From Acetobacter musti (lineage in GTDB: Bacteria; Pseudomonadota; Alphaproteobacteria; Acetobacterales; Acetobacteraceae): a stretch of DNA of 64,000 nt. Positions within the stretch are counted from its first letter, which is position 1. Every line of letters starts with the position of its first letter. Positions 1 to 8,188 of this stretch are shown here, piece after piece. Where the stretch lies: assembly GCF_011516835.1 (NCBI RefSeq), contig NZ_WOTB01000001.1:124001-188000 (forward strand), read 5' to 3'. Position numbers and translations under genes: made by a program. The notes under the pieces are model-generated. The model was given only the letters and a program-made list of their open reading frames with translations. It did not search any database and had not been told where the DNA came from.

Positions 1-440
1 GGCTCGACGGGTTGGATGATACCAGTCGCCTGGCCCTACTGGCGCATTGCCTGTCTTTTGGCGTCAACGCGCTGCATGAATCGTCCCATGGTCCGTCTCT
101 GGCACGTAGCGTCAGGGAGCGCCTGGCGCGAGCCGGCCGGCTGGCGACAGTGCTCCAACTCAATCCGGCCGAAGCGGGATGGCAGCCGACGGTGGAGAAC
201 TATCTCGGCCGTGTCACCAAGGCGCGTATCCTCGAAGCCGTACGCGAAGCACGCGGCGATGAGGCAGCGGCCCGCATTGCGCATCTCAAGAAAATGGACA
301 TGGCCAGTGAGGCCGAGCAGTTGCTGGACGGCTCCGGCTGGCTGCCCGAAGCATTGCGAACTGCTGGTTTGACCGACGGTCATCAGAAACAGGTCGCTGT
401 TATCCCCATCGAAACCGCCACGAATATCGCGGCCGAATGA
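1..440 (+). CDS. ParB/RepB-like partition protein, C-terminal part (5' end outside window)
   Basis: The reading frame is open from the first bases (codons in phase with position 3) to the TGA at 438-440, so only the last ~145 residues are present. The piece is helical and carries the 'ENYLGRVTKARILEAVREA' stretch that I associate with the C-terminus of ParB/RepB/Spo0J-type proteins of alphaproteobacterial ICEs and plasmids; the N-terminal nuclease-like and HTH domains would lie upstream. In this family it binds centromere-like sites and may work with the ParA encoded at 11684. An internal ATG at 12 exists but is unlikely to be the start, because the frame is open upstream of it. Family assignment is by recognition of the tail only. 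Confidence 0.6.
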   Translation, partial: LDGLDDTSRLALLAHCLSFGVNALHESSHGPSLARSVRERLARAGRLATVLQLNPAEAGWQPTVENYLGRVTKARILEAVREARGDEAAARIAHLKKMDMASEAEQLLDGSGWLPEALRTAGLTDGHQKQVAVIPIETATNIAAE

Positions 441-524
441 CGGGCGCCTCGTAATTCATGACTCCGAACCTAACCGGCCCTGGCTTCGGTCAGGGCCGTC
501 CTGCTGATCCAGGAGAAACAGGAC

Positions 525-1022
525 ATGACCAATCCAGGAAATACGCCTGAACGGGCCGATACCTTCACCGCCTTTTCCGAGCATTATGAGGCCTATCGGA
601 AACGGCAACAGGAATTTGGAGCAGTCAATCGCAAAGCACTGTTTGATTGCCTTGATGCTGCTGGGATCGAAACAGCGGTGGTCACCTTCGATGGTTGCGG
701 AGATAGCGGCCAGATCGAAGATATGGCGGTCACTCCGGAAACCGATAATACGGTTCTGGAAAACTGCATGCCTTACATCTCTGTCGACTGGCAATGTGCC
801 ACGTCGAAAACTGATGATTGCAGCGTCAAGGATGTCATTGAGAACGTCTGCTACGACCTGCTTTCCGAAGCGCACGGTGGTTGGGAAAACAATGATGGTG
901 CGTATGGCGAGTTTACCTTTGACGTCGCGGGACGGTCCATCGCCCTGGAGTATAACGAGCGTTACACCGCCGTCGAAAACTACGGCCATGAATGGACGGA
1001 GGAAGGGCACCATGGCGCATAG
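525..1022 (+). CDS. DUF6878 family protein
   Basis: 165 aa, start ATG preceded by AGGAGAAACAGG. The core 'AVVTFDGCGDSGQIE' and the C-terminal 'HGGWENNDGAYGEFTFDV' block are the hallmarks of the DUF6878 family, which occurs almost only on conjugative elements of Alphaproteobacteria. No enzymatic function is established. It is acidic and soluble with no signal peptide. Its 3' end overlaps the next gene by 11 bp, indicating co-transcription and translational coupling. Confidence 0.85.
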   Translation: MTNPGNTPERADTFTAFSEHYEAYRKRQQEFGAVNRKALFDCLDAAGIETAVVTFDGCGDSGQIEDMAVTPETDNTVLENCMPYISVDWQCATSKTDDCSVKDVIENVCYDLLSEAHGGWENNDGAYGEFTFDVAGRSIALEYNERYTAVENYGHEWTEEGHHGA

Positions 1023-1374
1023 TTATCATCATGCCCTCTCCTCTGTGCGGAAATGGGGCGGTACGGTAGAGGATTACCTGCCGTTGCATACATGGTTCGA
1101 TGAATCGAAACTGATCACGGCGGACTTCCGGCACCGGGCGCTGCGACACCATGCGGAAGGCATCTTCCTTGCCGAAAAACTGTTCGGTGTCACACTCACG
1201 CTTTCGACCGGGCGGGCAGTGCCGACCCGGCTGATCGGCGAACAGCACGTCCGGGAAGATTTCGGGTTTATCCCGAGCTTTGCGGACTGGGTGAAGGAAA
1301 TCCGACCCTGTCCATGGATGGGACGCGCCAGGCCTCTCGATGTAGAGCATGAAACACCGCACAGTATGAGCTGA
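1012..1374 (+). CDS. DUF6915 family protein
   Basis: 120 aa. The start ATG at 1012 lies inside the end of the upstream DUF6878 gene, with GGAGGAAGGG just before it. The start 'MAHSYHHALSSVRKWGG' and the 'LRHHAEGIFLAEKLFG' segment match the DUF6915 family, small His-containing proteins of unknown function that travel next to DUF6878 in these elements. A strong terminator follows at 1391, ending the two-gene unit. Confidence 0.8.
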   Translation: MAHSYHHALSSVRKWGGTVEDYLPLHTWFDESKLITADFRHRALRHHAEGIFLAEKLFGVTLTLSTGRAVPTRLIGEQHVREDFGFIPSFADWVKEIRPCPWMGRARPLDVEHETPHSMS

Positions 1375-1390
1375 TGCGGGATTTCGAGAA

Positions 1391-1422
1391 AGCGGCTTCC
1401 GTTATCCGGAAGCCGCTTTTTT
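1391..1422 (+). terminator. Rho-independent terminator
   Basis: Perfect 11-bp stem AGCGGCTTCCG (1391-1401) / CGGAAGCCGCT (1407-1417), loop TTATC, followed by a run of six T ending at 1422. It lies 16 bp after the stop of the DUF6915 gene. Confidence 0.9.
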
Positions 1423-1501
1423 CGTGCCGGTCCGGCCGGGAAGGAGTGAGAGGGCGGCTTCGCCTCTGATGCCGAATATCCGGCAAGAGAGGAGAGTCCC
1501 C

Positions 1502-2686
1502 ATGTCCGCTTCCATTCTGTCTTCCGCCCGCACGGGCTTCCGGATTGATCCCTCCCGTGGCGAACGCAGCGCCCGCGTATCGTCCGAATGGTTCTCGCGC
1601 CCCGATGACGAACGCTATCTGTCGCTGTCCGACCTGCATGCTGCCACGCTGGCGCGGGCAGACCGGGCCACGGCCCGCACGGTGGAAAGCCGCGCCATCC
1701 GCGTCGAGGCCTCGCGCGACAGTGTCGAGCGTCTGACCCTGACCGTGCCAGGACAGCATGAGCCGATCGCGCCGACGCATTGGTCCTTCGGCCAGATGTG
1801 CAGCCTGGTCAGCGCGCCGTCCTCCTATCTGCGCGACCTGCCGGCACCGCTGGCGGCGATCAATCTCCAGCACGGGCTGCTGTCGCACCGCGCCGAACTG
1901 GTGAAAACGCTGGAGACCGAAGACGGACGGGTAGAACTGCGCGCCGTGACCGGTCCGGATTATGGCCGCATCTGGGATCACGAATTGGTCGGGGCGGTGC
2001 GCAAGATCGCGGGTGACGGCACAGGCGATACCAACTGGAAGGTGCCGGGCGTCATCGACTGGGCCACCATGACCCATAATCCCTACGTCGATATCACCAA
2101 GGAAACTACGACGCTGTATGCGTCAGACAGGGACGTGTTCCTGTTCCTCGTGGATGATACGCATCCCATCGAGGCCGGACGCCTGCCCAATGGCGATCCC
2201 GATCTCTATTTCCGGGGTTTCTACGCCTGGAATTCGGAAGTCGGCAGCAAGAGCCTAGGCATTGCGTCATTCTATCTGCGCGGGGTGTGTCAAAACAGGA
2301 TGTTGTGGGGCGTGGAAAATTTCGAACAGATCACCATCCGGCATAGTAAGTTCGCGGCCTCGCGCTTCGTGCATCAGGCGACACCAGCACTACGGAATTT
2401 CGCCACTGCCAGCCCGGCCTCGTTCGTCTCCGGCATTCAGGCCTCGCGTCGGGCGCTGGTCGCGAAAACAGATGAAGACCGCGAAAGTTTCCTGCGTCGT
2501 CGCGGGTTCTCGAAACCGGAAACCGCAAAGATCATCGAAACCGTGCTGCACGAGGAAGGCCGCAAGCCCGAGAGTGTGTTCGATTTCGTGCAGGGGATTA
2601 CGGCGCTGGCGCGGACAAAGGCCAACCAGGACACGCGGCTGGATCTGGAAGAGAAGGCCCGCAGGCTGATGGAGCGTGCTTCCTGA
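1502..2686 (+). CDS. DUF932 domain protein
   Basis: 394 aa from ATG 1502, preceded by GAGAGGAGAGTCC. The frame is open farther upstream but the strong ribosome site fixes this start. The body ('THWSFGQMCSLVSAPSSYLRDLP...', 'LYASDRDVFLFLVDD', 'RGFYAWNSEVGSKSLGIASFYLRGVCQNRMLWG') is a typical DUF932 domain, widespread on phages and conjugative plasmids and of unknown biochemical role. It is cytoplasmic. A second terminator (2725-2750) follows. Confidence 0.88.
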   Translation: MSASILSSARTGFRIDPSRGERSARVSSEWFSRPDDERYLSLSDLHAATLARADRATARTVESRAIRVEASRDSVERLTLTVPGQHEPIAPTHWSFGQMCSLVSAPSSYLRDLPAPLAAINLQHGLLSHRAELVKTLETEDGRVELRAVTGPDYGRIWDHELVGAVRKIAGDGTGDTNWKVPGVIDWATMTHNPYVDITKETTTLYASDRDVFLFLVDDTHPIEAGRLPNGDPDLYFRGFYAWNSEVGSKSLGIASFYLRGVCQNRMLWGVENFEQITIRHSKFAASRFVHQATPALRNFATASPASFVSGIQASRRALVAKTDEDRESFLRRRGFSKPETAKIIETVLHEEGRKPESVFDFVQGITALARTKANQDTRLDLEEKARRLMERAS

Positions 2687-2724
2687 AAGCCGCTTTTCTG
2701 TCTTTCCGTAAAGACGTTTTTACG

Positions 2725-2750
2725 AGCCCGGCCACTGCGCCGGGCTTTTT
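2725..2750 (+). terminator. Rho-independent terminator
   Basis: Stem AGCCCGGC (2725-2732) / GCCGGGCT (2739-2746), loop CACTGC, then TTTTT to 2750. It sits between the DUF932 gene and the start at 2770, so it ends the DUF932 transcript. A smaller dyad CGTAAA...TTTACG sits just upstream. Confidence 0.85.
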
Positions 2751-2769
2751 CGTTTCGGGAGTCATTCCG

Positions 2770-3210
2770 ATGGCTGATTTCTTCACGCATTTCTCGTGCG
2801 TTCTCGATGTGGGTACGGTGGAAAACGCTGCCAAGGCGCTCGATCTCTACAATGAATTCATGGACGAACTGGCGGCGGAAGACCCGCCATCTGATGGGTT
2901 CCGGCTTTCTGTAGAACCGGAATATGGTGGCACCAAGCTTTGGATGCGCGATGAGGTGACTGGCGATCCGCATCAGGTCGTGGAATTCGTGCTACGCTGT
3001 GCGCGGGCCTTCCGGCTTCGGGGCCGATGGGGATTCCAGTGGGCCAATAGCTGTTCACGTCCCCGGATCGGCGCCTTCAGCGGCGGTGCGCATCTGCTTG
3101 ACCTTGGCAGGCGCAAAACGATTTCATGGATGACCACCGATCGCTGGCTGGCGATCGCCCTGGACGGAGGCAATCCCGACACAGGAGGGCAGGGCGATGA
3201 CCTTGCATGA
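2770..3210 (+). CDS. Hypothetical protein of the ICE backbone
   Basis: 146 aa, ATG preceded by 'gggagtcattccg'. I do not recognise a named family. It is a soluble acidic protein with an N-terminal helix ('AAKALDLYNEFMDELAAEDPP') and an aromatic C-terminal half, with no signal peptide or membrane segment. The last 14 bp overlap the toprim gene, so the two are probably translated together and may act together in DNA processing; that role is inference from position only. Confidence 0.65.
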   Translation: MADFFTHFSCVLDVGTVENAAKALDLYNEFMDELAAEDPPSDGFRLSVEPEYGGTKLWMRDEVTGDPHQVVEFVLRCARAFRLRGRWGFQWANSCSRPRIGAFSGGAHLLDLGRRKTISWMTTDRWLAIALDGGNPDTGGQGDDLA

Positions 3211-4243
3211 TGCAGGCGATCTCGCCCGTCGTCTGGCGGAGAACGCGGAGGCGGTGTGCCGGCAGTATCTGTCCGCCGGTCGCCGTCACGGCAATTACTG
3301 GCTGGTCGGTGACGTGCGCAATACGCCCGGCCGGTCGCTGTTCGTCCGGCTCCACGACACCGCCAACGGCAGGGCGGGAAAATGGACGGACGCTCAGTCG
3401 GGTGAGCATGGCGACCTGCTCGACGTGATCCGCGAAAGCCTCGGCCTGGTGGATTTCCGCGACGTGGCCGACGAGGCACGCGCCTTCCTCAGCCTGCCGC
3501 ATCCTGACCCAGTGCCGCCGTCACAGGACCGACCTGCCCGTGAGCGTGCTTCCGCCAGTTCTTCCGAAGCGGCACGACGGCTCTGGGCCATGTCCGGGCC
3601 GATCATAGGCACATCCGTAGACGCGTATCTCCGTAGACGCGACATTACGCTTTTGCACGGAACCGAAGCCCTGCGCTTCCATCCGCGTTGCTTTTACCGC
3701 CCGGACGAGGACGGTCTGACCGAGACCTGGCCCGCCATGATCGCCGCTGTCACCGACCTCGACGGCACTCTGACCGGTGTGCATCGCACCTGGCTGGCGG
3801 CGGACGGCCGTGGCAAGGCACCGGTCGACCATCCGCGCCGTGCCTTGGGCGGGCTGCTCGGTCATGCCGTGCGCTTCGGGGTGGCATCCGACGTGCTCGC
3901 CGCCGGGGAAGGCATCGAGACGGTGCTTTCGCTGCGGCAGGTTCTGCCCGATCTGCCATTGGCCGCCTGCCTGTCTTCGGCACATCTCGCTGCCCTGATC
4001 TTTCCGCCGCTGCTACGCCGTCTCTACGTCCTGCGCGACGACGATCCGGCCGGGGATCAGGCGCTGGCGACGCTGCACGCCCGCGCGGGTGACGCCGGGA
4101 TCGAACTGATCGGCCTGTCGCCACGGCTGGGCGATTTCAATGATGATCTCCGTGCGCTGGGACGCGGCGCGCTGCGGGCGATCCTGCATCCGCAACTCGC
4201 GCCAGCGGACGTGGCACGCTTTCTGGAGGCCGCCGATACCTGA
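3197..4243 (+). CDS. Toprim domain (DUF7146 plus toprim) protein, primase-like
   Basis: 348 aa. The N-terminal part (about 1-110) has the DUF7146-type 'NYWLVGDVRNTPGRSLFVRL...GKWTDAQSGEHGDLLDVI' pattern. The C-terminal part is a toprim fold: 'VLAAGEGIETVLSLRQ' supplies the catalytic Glu and 'LRRLYVLRDDDPAGDQA' the DxD metal-binding acidic pair. Such proteins are DNA primase or primase-associated toprim proteins of phages and conjugative elements, probably priming the transferred strand or vegetative replication. It overlaps the preceding gene by 14 bp. Confidence 0.85.
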   Translation: MTLHDAGDLARRLAENAEAVCRQYLSAGRRHGNYWLVGDVRNTPGRSLFVRLHDTANGRAGKWTDAQSGEHGDLLDVIRESLGLVDFRDVADEARAFLSLPHPDPVPPSQDRPARERASASSSEAARRLWAMSGPIIGTSVDAYLRRRDITLLHGTEALRFHPRCFYRPDEDGLTETWPAMIAAVTDLDGTLTGVHRTWLAADGRGKAPVDHPRRALGGLLGHAVRFGVASDVLAAGEGIETVLSLRQVLPDLPLAACLSSAHLAALIFPPLLRRLYVLRDDDPAGDQALATLHARAGDAGIELIGLSPRLGDFNDDLRALGRGALRAILHPQLAPADVARFLEAADT

Positions 4244-4563
4244 GCGGGCCGGAAAGAGGAGTGGGGGGGCCGTCTTCTGTCGGCGGGCCTGTCCTGCCTC
4301 CCGTCCGGCAGGTCCGCGCCCCGGCCTTTCAAGTGGGGAGCGGGCGTCAGCCGGGCCGGGCCTTCAATGGCGTGAGCCGGCTATTTTCCGTCGCGCCCTG
4401 TGGGGGCGCTTTACATCGCGAGGCAAAATAGCCGGCCCCCTGCCATCCTTCGCTGTGCTGCGGCCGCGCGCCAGCGCGCGGTTCCGGCCCGTCCCTGGTC
4501 TGCCGCTGTCCGCCCCCGGAAAGGCCGCGAAGGGCGCAGCCGGAGACCTGGGAGGACAGCCTC
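4244..4563. other. Gene-free stretch with a nested hairpin
   Basis: 320 bp of GC-rich sequence without a convincing gene. Its main feature is a perfect 12-bp inverted repeat, GCCGGCTATTTT (4376-4387) and AAAATAGCCGGC (4425-4436). Inside it are a second dyad TCGCG (4391-4395)/CGCGA (4417-4421) and a third GCGCCC (4393-4398)/GGGCGC (4404-4409). A ribosome site GGGAGGAC precedes the DUF2493 gene. The structure could be a leader RNA, a mobile-element hairpin or a protein-binding site. Confidence 0.6.
4376..4436. repeat. Nested inverted repeat (12-bp outer arms)
   Basis: Outer arms 4376-4387 and 4425-4436 are perfectly complementary with GC-rich ends and TTTT/AAAA inner edges. Inner dyads make a cruciform or multi-branch RNA possible. 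A comparable nested structure lies at 7345-7396 and a weaker one at 8043-8082. Confidence 0.8.
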
Positions 4564-5493
4564 ATGACCCGCATGACCGACGATTTCGAACCGCCGCACG
4601 CCGCTTCATCCACCGCGCATGTGCTGACCGAACTCCAGATGTATGGCTACCGTCCCTTCGCGGACGAGCCGGACCCCAGGCCGCTACCCGAAGCGCAGCG
4701 CATCGGGGGTGCTGTGGCCGACATCTTCGACGCCATCGCTGCGACGCTGACCGACACACGGCTGGAAGCCGATCTCGAAGCATTGCTCTGGTCCACCGTG
4801 AACATCTTCCACCGCATGGTCGGCCAGGTTGAGCGTGAGCTTGACCGCAACGAGCAGGCGCAGAAACGGAGCCAGCAGGAACAGGATGGCAGCGAGATCC
4901 GCTCGGTGGAACTGGAGCGGCTGATCGCCGAAGGGCTGACCCTGATCGAGCGCCGCAACGCCTACGAGATCTTCCGCGACGAGGCGCAGGAGCAGTTCGA
5001 GCGCCTGACCCTGAGCGCGTGGCGTCCGAAGGCCGGCTCGCTGGTGTCACGTCGCACCATGACGGCCTCCATGATCGACAGCCGCGATTTCCTCAACGCC
5101 CGACGCCGCGCCGAGGGCGAGTTGCTGGTCCCGCCCGGCCCCAAGGTGGTCGTGACCGGGGGCCTGGACTTCGACGACCATATCCTGATCTGGGACCGGC
5201 TGGATAAGGTGCGGGCCAAGCATCCCGACATGGTGCTGCTCCACGGTGGCTCGCCCAAAGGTGCTGAGTTCATTGCCTCACGTTGGGCCGATCACCGCGA
5301 TATCGTGCAGATCGCCTTCAAGCCGGACTGGACCAGGCATGCCAAGGCGGCGCCCTTCCGTCGTAACGATGCGCTGCTCGACACTATGCCGATCGGCGTC
5401 ATCGTCTTCCCCGGTTCAGGCATCCAGGAAAATCTGGCCGACAAGGCAAAGCGGCTCGGTATCCCGGTCCTGCGGTTCGGAGGCGGCGCGTGA
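4564..5493 (+). CDS. DUF2493 (SLOG-like) domain protein
   Basis: 309 aa. The N-terminal ~170 residues are helical and charged. The C-terminal ~120 residues begin with 'KVVVTGGLDFDDHILIWDRL' and continue with 'VLLHGGSPKGAEFIASRWA' and 'VIVFPGSGIQENLADKAK', the Rossmann-like pattern of DUF2493/YspA proteins in the SLOG superfamily, which bind nucleotides or their derivatives. The function in conjugative elements is not established. Start ATG follows GGGAGGACAGCCTC. Confidence 0.85.
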   Translation: MTRMTDDFEPPHAASSTAHVLTELQMYGYRPFADEPDPRPLPEAQRIGGAVADIFDAIAATLTDTRLEADLEALLWSTVNIFHRMVGQVERELDRNEQAQKRSQQEQDGSEIRSVELERLIAEGLTLIERRNAYEIFRDEAQEQFERLTLSAWRPKAGSLVSRRTMTASMIDSRDFLNARRRAEGELLVPPGPKVVVTGGLDFDDHILIWDRLDKVRAKHPDMVLLHGGSPKGAEFIASRWADHRDIVQIAFKPDWTRHAKAAPFRRNDALLDTMPIGVIVFPGSGIQENLADKAKRLGIPVLRFGGGA

Positions 5494-5523
5494 GCGCTCT
5501 CTCCTTCCCCGCAAGCCAGCGTC

Positions 5524-5853
5524 TCAGGCAAGAACCTCAAGACCGTGCTTCTGAATGACGCTCAACAGCTTGAGCGCCATCCCGCTCGGCCGTTTGGCGC
5601 CGCTCTCCCACTTCTCGACCGTGCTTTCGCTCGTGTTCAGATACCGCGCGAAGACCGGCTGGCTGACATTGTTCGCCTCGCGGAGACGCTTGATCTCGAT
5701 CGGCTCGATCGCAGGGGGCACCACCAGATGGCGCGTGTCAAAATCACGCATCGTCGCCTTGTCGAGCGCGCCGACCTTGTGCAGCATTACCGCCCCGGAA
5801 TGAATGGCCTCGGAAATGTCGCTCCGGAAGCTATTTTTTCTCTTCATCGCCAT
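5524..5853 (-). CDS. HTH antitoxin of a HigBA-like toxin-antitoxin pair
   Basis: 109 aa. A Cro/C1-type HTH ('IKRLREANNVSQPVFARYLNTS' then 'STVEKWESGAKRPSG') occupies the C-terminal half; the N-terminal half probably contacts the toxin. This is the NadS/HigA-type arrangement. Its start overlaps the toxin's 3' end by 23 bp, so both come from one mRNA with the toxin first, as is usual for HigBA and opposite to RelBE. It probably represses its own promoter through the dyad at 6229-6243. Confidence 0.85.
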   Translation of the reverse strand: MAMKRKNSFRSDISEAIHSGAVMLHKVGALDKATMRDFDTRHLVVPPAIEPIEIKRLREANNVSQPVFARYLNTSESTVEKWESGAKRPSGMALKLLSVIQKHGLEVLA

Positions 5854-6217
5854 GGCATATCTCCGTCAGGTCTCGATCCTTCAAAAGCCGTTCGACCTGT
5901 TCCCCGGTCAGCACGGCATAGGCTTTGGCGAGGGTCCGGAAGTCTTCCAGTTCATCGCTATCGATATTGTCCCGGTCCTTCTTCGCGAACAGATAGGCGT
6001 AGATCCAGTATCGACCGCCTTTCGCAAGAATAATGCTGCGATGCAGGTTCTTGTTCAGGCGCTTCTTGAAGACACCACCACCCAGATCGACGGCCTGACC
6101 CTTCATGACCTCCCGGATCGCTTTGCAGAGTTCATCGTCTTTGATGCGAGCTTTCCGGGCCGCCCTGGCGAACCAGGCGGTCTTGAATGCCCGCTGGGAT
6201 GGCTCGGCATTGGTCAT
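5831..6217 (-). CDS. RelE/HigB-type toxin
   Basis: 128 aa. It has the small basic RelE/HigB look: 'FARAARKARIKDDELCKAIREVMKG', 'GGGVFKKRLNKNLHRSIILAKGGRYWIYAYLFAKKDRDNI'. Family members are ribosome-dependent mRNA interferases neutralised by the adjacent HTH protein; here the pair would stabilise the element. A strong ribosome site (AGGAGGTC on the minus strand) lies directly before the start. Confidence 0.85.
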   Translation of the reverse strand: MTNAEPSQRAFKTAWFARAARKARIKDDELCKAIREVMKGQAVDLGGGVFKKRLNKNLHRSIILAKGGRYWIYAYLFAKKDRDNIDSDELEDFRTLAKAYAVLTGEQVERLLKDRDLTEICHGDEEKK

Positions 6218-6228
6218 GACCTCCTATG

Positions 6229-6243
6229 TAGCACCAGGTGCTA
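6229..6243. promoter_or_regulatory. Operator dyad of the toxin-antitoxin operon
   Basis: Perfect 7-bp inverted repeat TAGCACC-A-GGTGCTA, 11 bp upstream of the toxin start codon and just outside its ribosome site. Its position and symmetry fit autorepression by the HTH antitoxin. Confidence 0.65.
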
Positions 6244-6484
6244 TGGATCGCAAGGTTCTTCGCAACGCCACCGGATCACGGGGGAAGGCAATAACGCTCG
6301 ACCTGATTGACCGCAACGTCCGCATACCAGCGATAGATTTCGATGATATCGTCACCGGCGGGACGTAAGCCGCGCGGATTTTCGTTCCGGTCACCGTATC
6401 ATCTGCGCTATAATGCGGGTTGCGCCGTGGTGGTGGTGGCAGGCGCGACCGTCCGACATTGTCGGTTGCACGGAGACCGCCGCC

Positions 6485-6925
6485 ATGTTCATCCTTGCTC
6501 CCTTCCTGCTCGTCGCCGGCATTGGCTTCCTGTGCTGGTTGTTCTTTACCGTGGCAGTCTTCGCCCTGCCCTGCGCCATGGGTCTGATGGCCGGGTTCTG
6601 GGCGTATGGTGCGGGTGCTGGTGTTGTCGGCGGGATCATCGTCGGTTTCGTCGCGGGCGCTGCAACCTTCGTTATTGGCCAAATCGCCTTCGCCTTGGTG
6701 CCGTGGATGTGGCTCAAGCTGCTGATCGTCCTGCTCTATACGGTGCCCGCCATTATCATGGGCTACAGCACGACACATGGGATCGCCCAGATGCTGATGC
6801 CGTCTCCGGCGTGGCAGCTCTTTTTCTCCATCATCGGCGCGATCGCGGTGGGCGTCACCGCTTTCATCCGCTTTACAACCGTGGCCCCACCCGGACCGTC
6901 CGGCGGCAATATCGCGCGGGTCTGA
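6485..6925 (+). CDS. Hypothetical membrane protein
   Basis: 146 aa from ATG 6485, preceded by CGGAGACC. It is almost entirely hydrophobic with about four membrane spans ('MFILAPFLLVAGIGFLCWLF', a Gly/Ala/Val-rich middle, 'WLKLLIVLLYTVPAIIMGY', 'LFFSIIGAIAVGVTAFI'). I do not recognise a family. The 260 bp before it contain no gene, only a 41-codon open frame on the minus strand (6276-6398) without a good start. The protein may sit in the inner membrane with the transfer apparatus, but nothing shows that directly. Confidence 0.6.
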   Translation: MFILAPFLLVAGIGFLCWLFFTVAVFALPCAMGLMAGFWAYGAGAGVVGGIIVGFVAGAATFVIGQIAFALVPWMWLKLLIVLLYTVPAIIMGYSTTHGIAQMLMPSPAWQLFFSIIGAIAVGVTAFIRFTTVAPPGPSGGNIARV

Positions 6926-7521
6926 CACCGCTCTGGCAACCGGCGAGGCAGGACAGGATCGGGGGCTTTCGCATCTGGCCGCCTCGCTGTCAGGAGGGTA
7001 TGGCAGGAGCGATCGATGAGGCCCTGATTGCAGCATATTGGCTGAAGGTGCTCTTTCCCTGGAGCGTGGACGTCCAGCGCTTCCTGTCAGCATCGGCCGG
7101 TGGAATCCCGGAAGGCAGGGCGTGTCCGTGCGAAACGCAGTCCCGGAACGGGGCGTGTGCAGGGTCGGAAGCAGGGCATGACGATGCCTTCCCCTTCCTG
7201 GCCGACACTTGCGTGGGGCGCGGGTGGCCATAGTCTCCGTGATGTGTGCTCTGTCGGGCCGCGCACGCATGCCGCCTCTCAAGATGGCTGATCTAGCCGA
7301 AGGTCGGCTGCGCCTCGATCGGCCATGGCGCAACAGCGGTCCATAATTTTCTTCCCCTGACGGCTGCGCCGTCATTCCTCGCGAAACAAGAAAATTCCGT
7401 CCCGCCGTCCTCCGCTGCGCTTCGGTCCCTACGGGATGCGCCGCCGCTCGCCTCCGTCTGTCCGATCGCCATCGAGGCCGCAATGGTGCGGGCTCGGTAA
7501 CAGAGATCACGGAGCAGTATC
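6926..7521. other. Mostly gene-free leader before DUF736, with nested hairpin
   Basis: About 600 bp. A short open frame (ATG 7000 to 7233, 77 codons) exists, but the AGGAGGG is only about 2 bp from its ATG and the translation resembles no family, so I do not call it. From 7345 to 7396 lies a nested hairpin. A motif near 7424-7442 (GGTCCCTACGGGATGCGCC) reappears, inverted and slightly changed, near 8053-8070. This looks like a structured leader or repeat-bearing spacer. Confidence 0.5.
7345..7396. repeat. Nested inverted repeat (9-bp outer, 7-bp inner)
   Basis: Outer arms AATTTTCTT (7345-7353) and AAGAAAATT (7388-7396); inner stem TGACGGC (7358-7364), loop TGC, GCCGTCA (7368-7374). The segment before the right arm, TCGCGAAACAAGAAAAT, resembles TCGCGAGGCAAAAT before the right arm of the 4376-4436 structure. 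Confidence 0.75.
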
Positions 7522-7848
7522 ATGGCTACCATCGGCACCTTCAAGAAAGTCGGCAACGGATATAACGGCGAGATCGTCACCCTCTCGCTCCAGACCCCCA
7601 ACGTCCGCATCGCCCCCGAGACCACGCGCCTGAACGAAAATGCCCCCAGCCACCGCGTCTTCGTCGGCCGGGTCGAGATCGGAGCGGCCTGGTCCCGGCG
7701 CTCCAACGAGGGGCGCGACTATCTGAGCCTCAAGCTCGACGATCCGAGCTTCAACGCCCCGATCTTCGCCAACCTCTTCGATGACGAGGACGGCGAGGGC
7801 TACAGCCTGATCTGGTCCCGCCCCAACGGCCGCCGCAACGGCGACTGA
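7522..7848 (+). CDS. DUF736 family protein
   Basis: 108 aa. 'MATIGTFKK...GYNGEIVTLSLQTPNVRI' at the N-terminus, 'VEIGAAWSRRSNEGRDYLSLKLDDPSFNAPIFANLF' in the middle and 'YSLIWSRPNGRR' at the end are the complete DUF736 signature. These small soluble beta-rich proteins are nearly universal on alphaproteobacterial conjugative elements; the function is unknown. A diverged paralogue is at 14354. Confidence 0.92.
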   Translation: MATIGTFKKVGNGYNGEIVTLSLQTPNVRIAPETTRLNENAPSHRVFVGRVEIGAAWSRRSNEGRDYLSLKLDDPSFNAPIFANLFDDEDGEGYSLIWSRPNGRRNGD

Positions 7849-8188
7849 GGTGCCAGCGATCCCCCGCCCGGCCGGTCCGGGTGGGGCCTTCGCATGACCG
7901 ATCGCGAACCGGCGGGTGGGCGCACCAGTCGCGCCGCGCCCAATCTGCCAATGTGTGGGCAAGAAAGGGGAACAGGGCTTCCCTCAGCCTTCCCATTGTA
8001 CCATGCCCGGCGTGAACCGCCTCAAGGACGCGCGGTCCCCCCAATTTTGCCCGGCGCACCCTACGGGCACACCAGACAAAATCGGCTCCCCCGCGCGCCG
8101 CTGGGGCGGTCGCCTGCGGCGATCCTTGACCCGATTCACGCGCGCATGAGGCGACGGCCTGTCTTCGAAAAACGAAAGGAGCAGGACG
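7849..8188. other. Gene-free stretch
   Basis: 340 bp. The only structure I see is a weak long-range dyad ATTTTG (8044-8049)/CAAAAT (8077-8082) around GCCC (8049-8052)/GGGC (8065-8068), reminiscent of the stronger nested hairpins at 4376 and 7345. A strong ribosome site for the next small gene (AAAGGAG, near 8175) closes the stretch. Confidence 0.45.

Noticed and set aside
7000-7233. 77-codon open frame with AGGAGGG close to its ATG
   Set aside because: The spacing is only ~2 bp and the product has no resemblance to any family; left as possible but unsupported.
6224-7510. Long minus-strand open frame (about 430 codons) over the membrane-protein gene and the DUF736 leader
   Set aside because: It has no domain, no ribosome site and a low-complexity Arg-rich translation; it covers a gene with a convincing start on the other strand.
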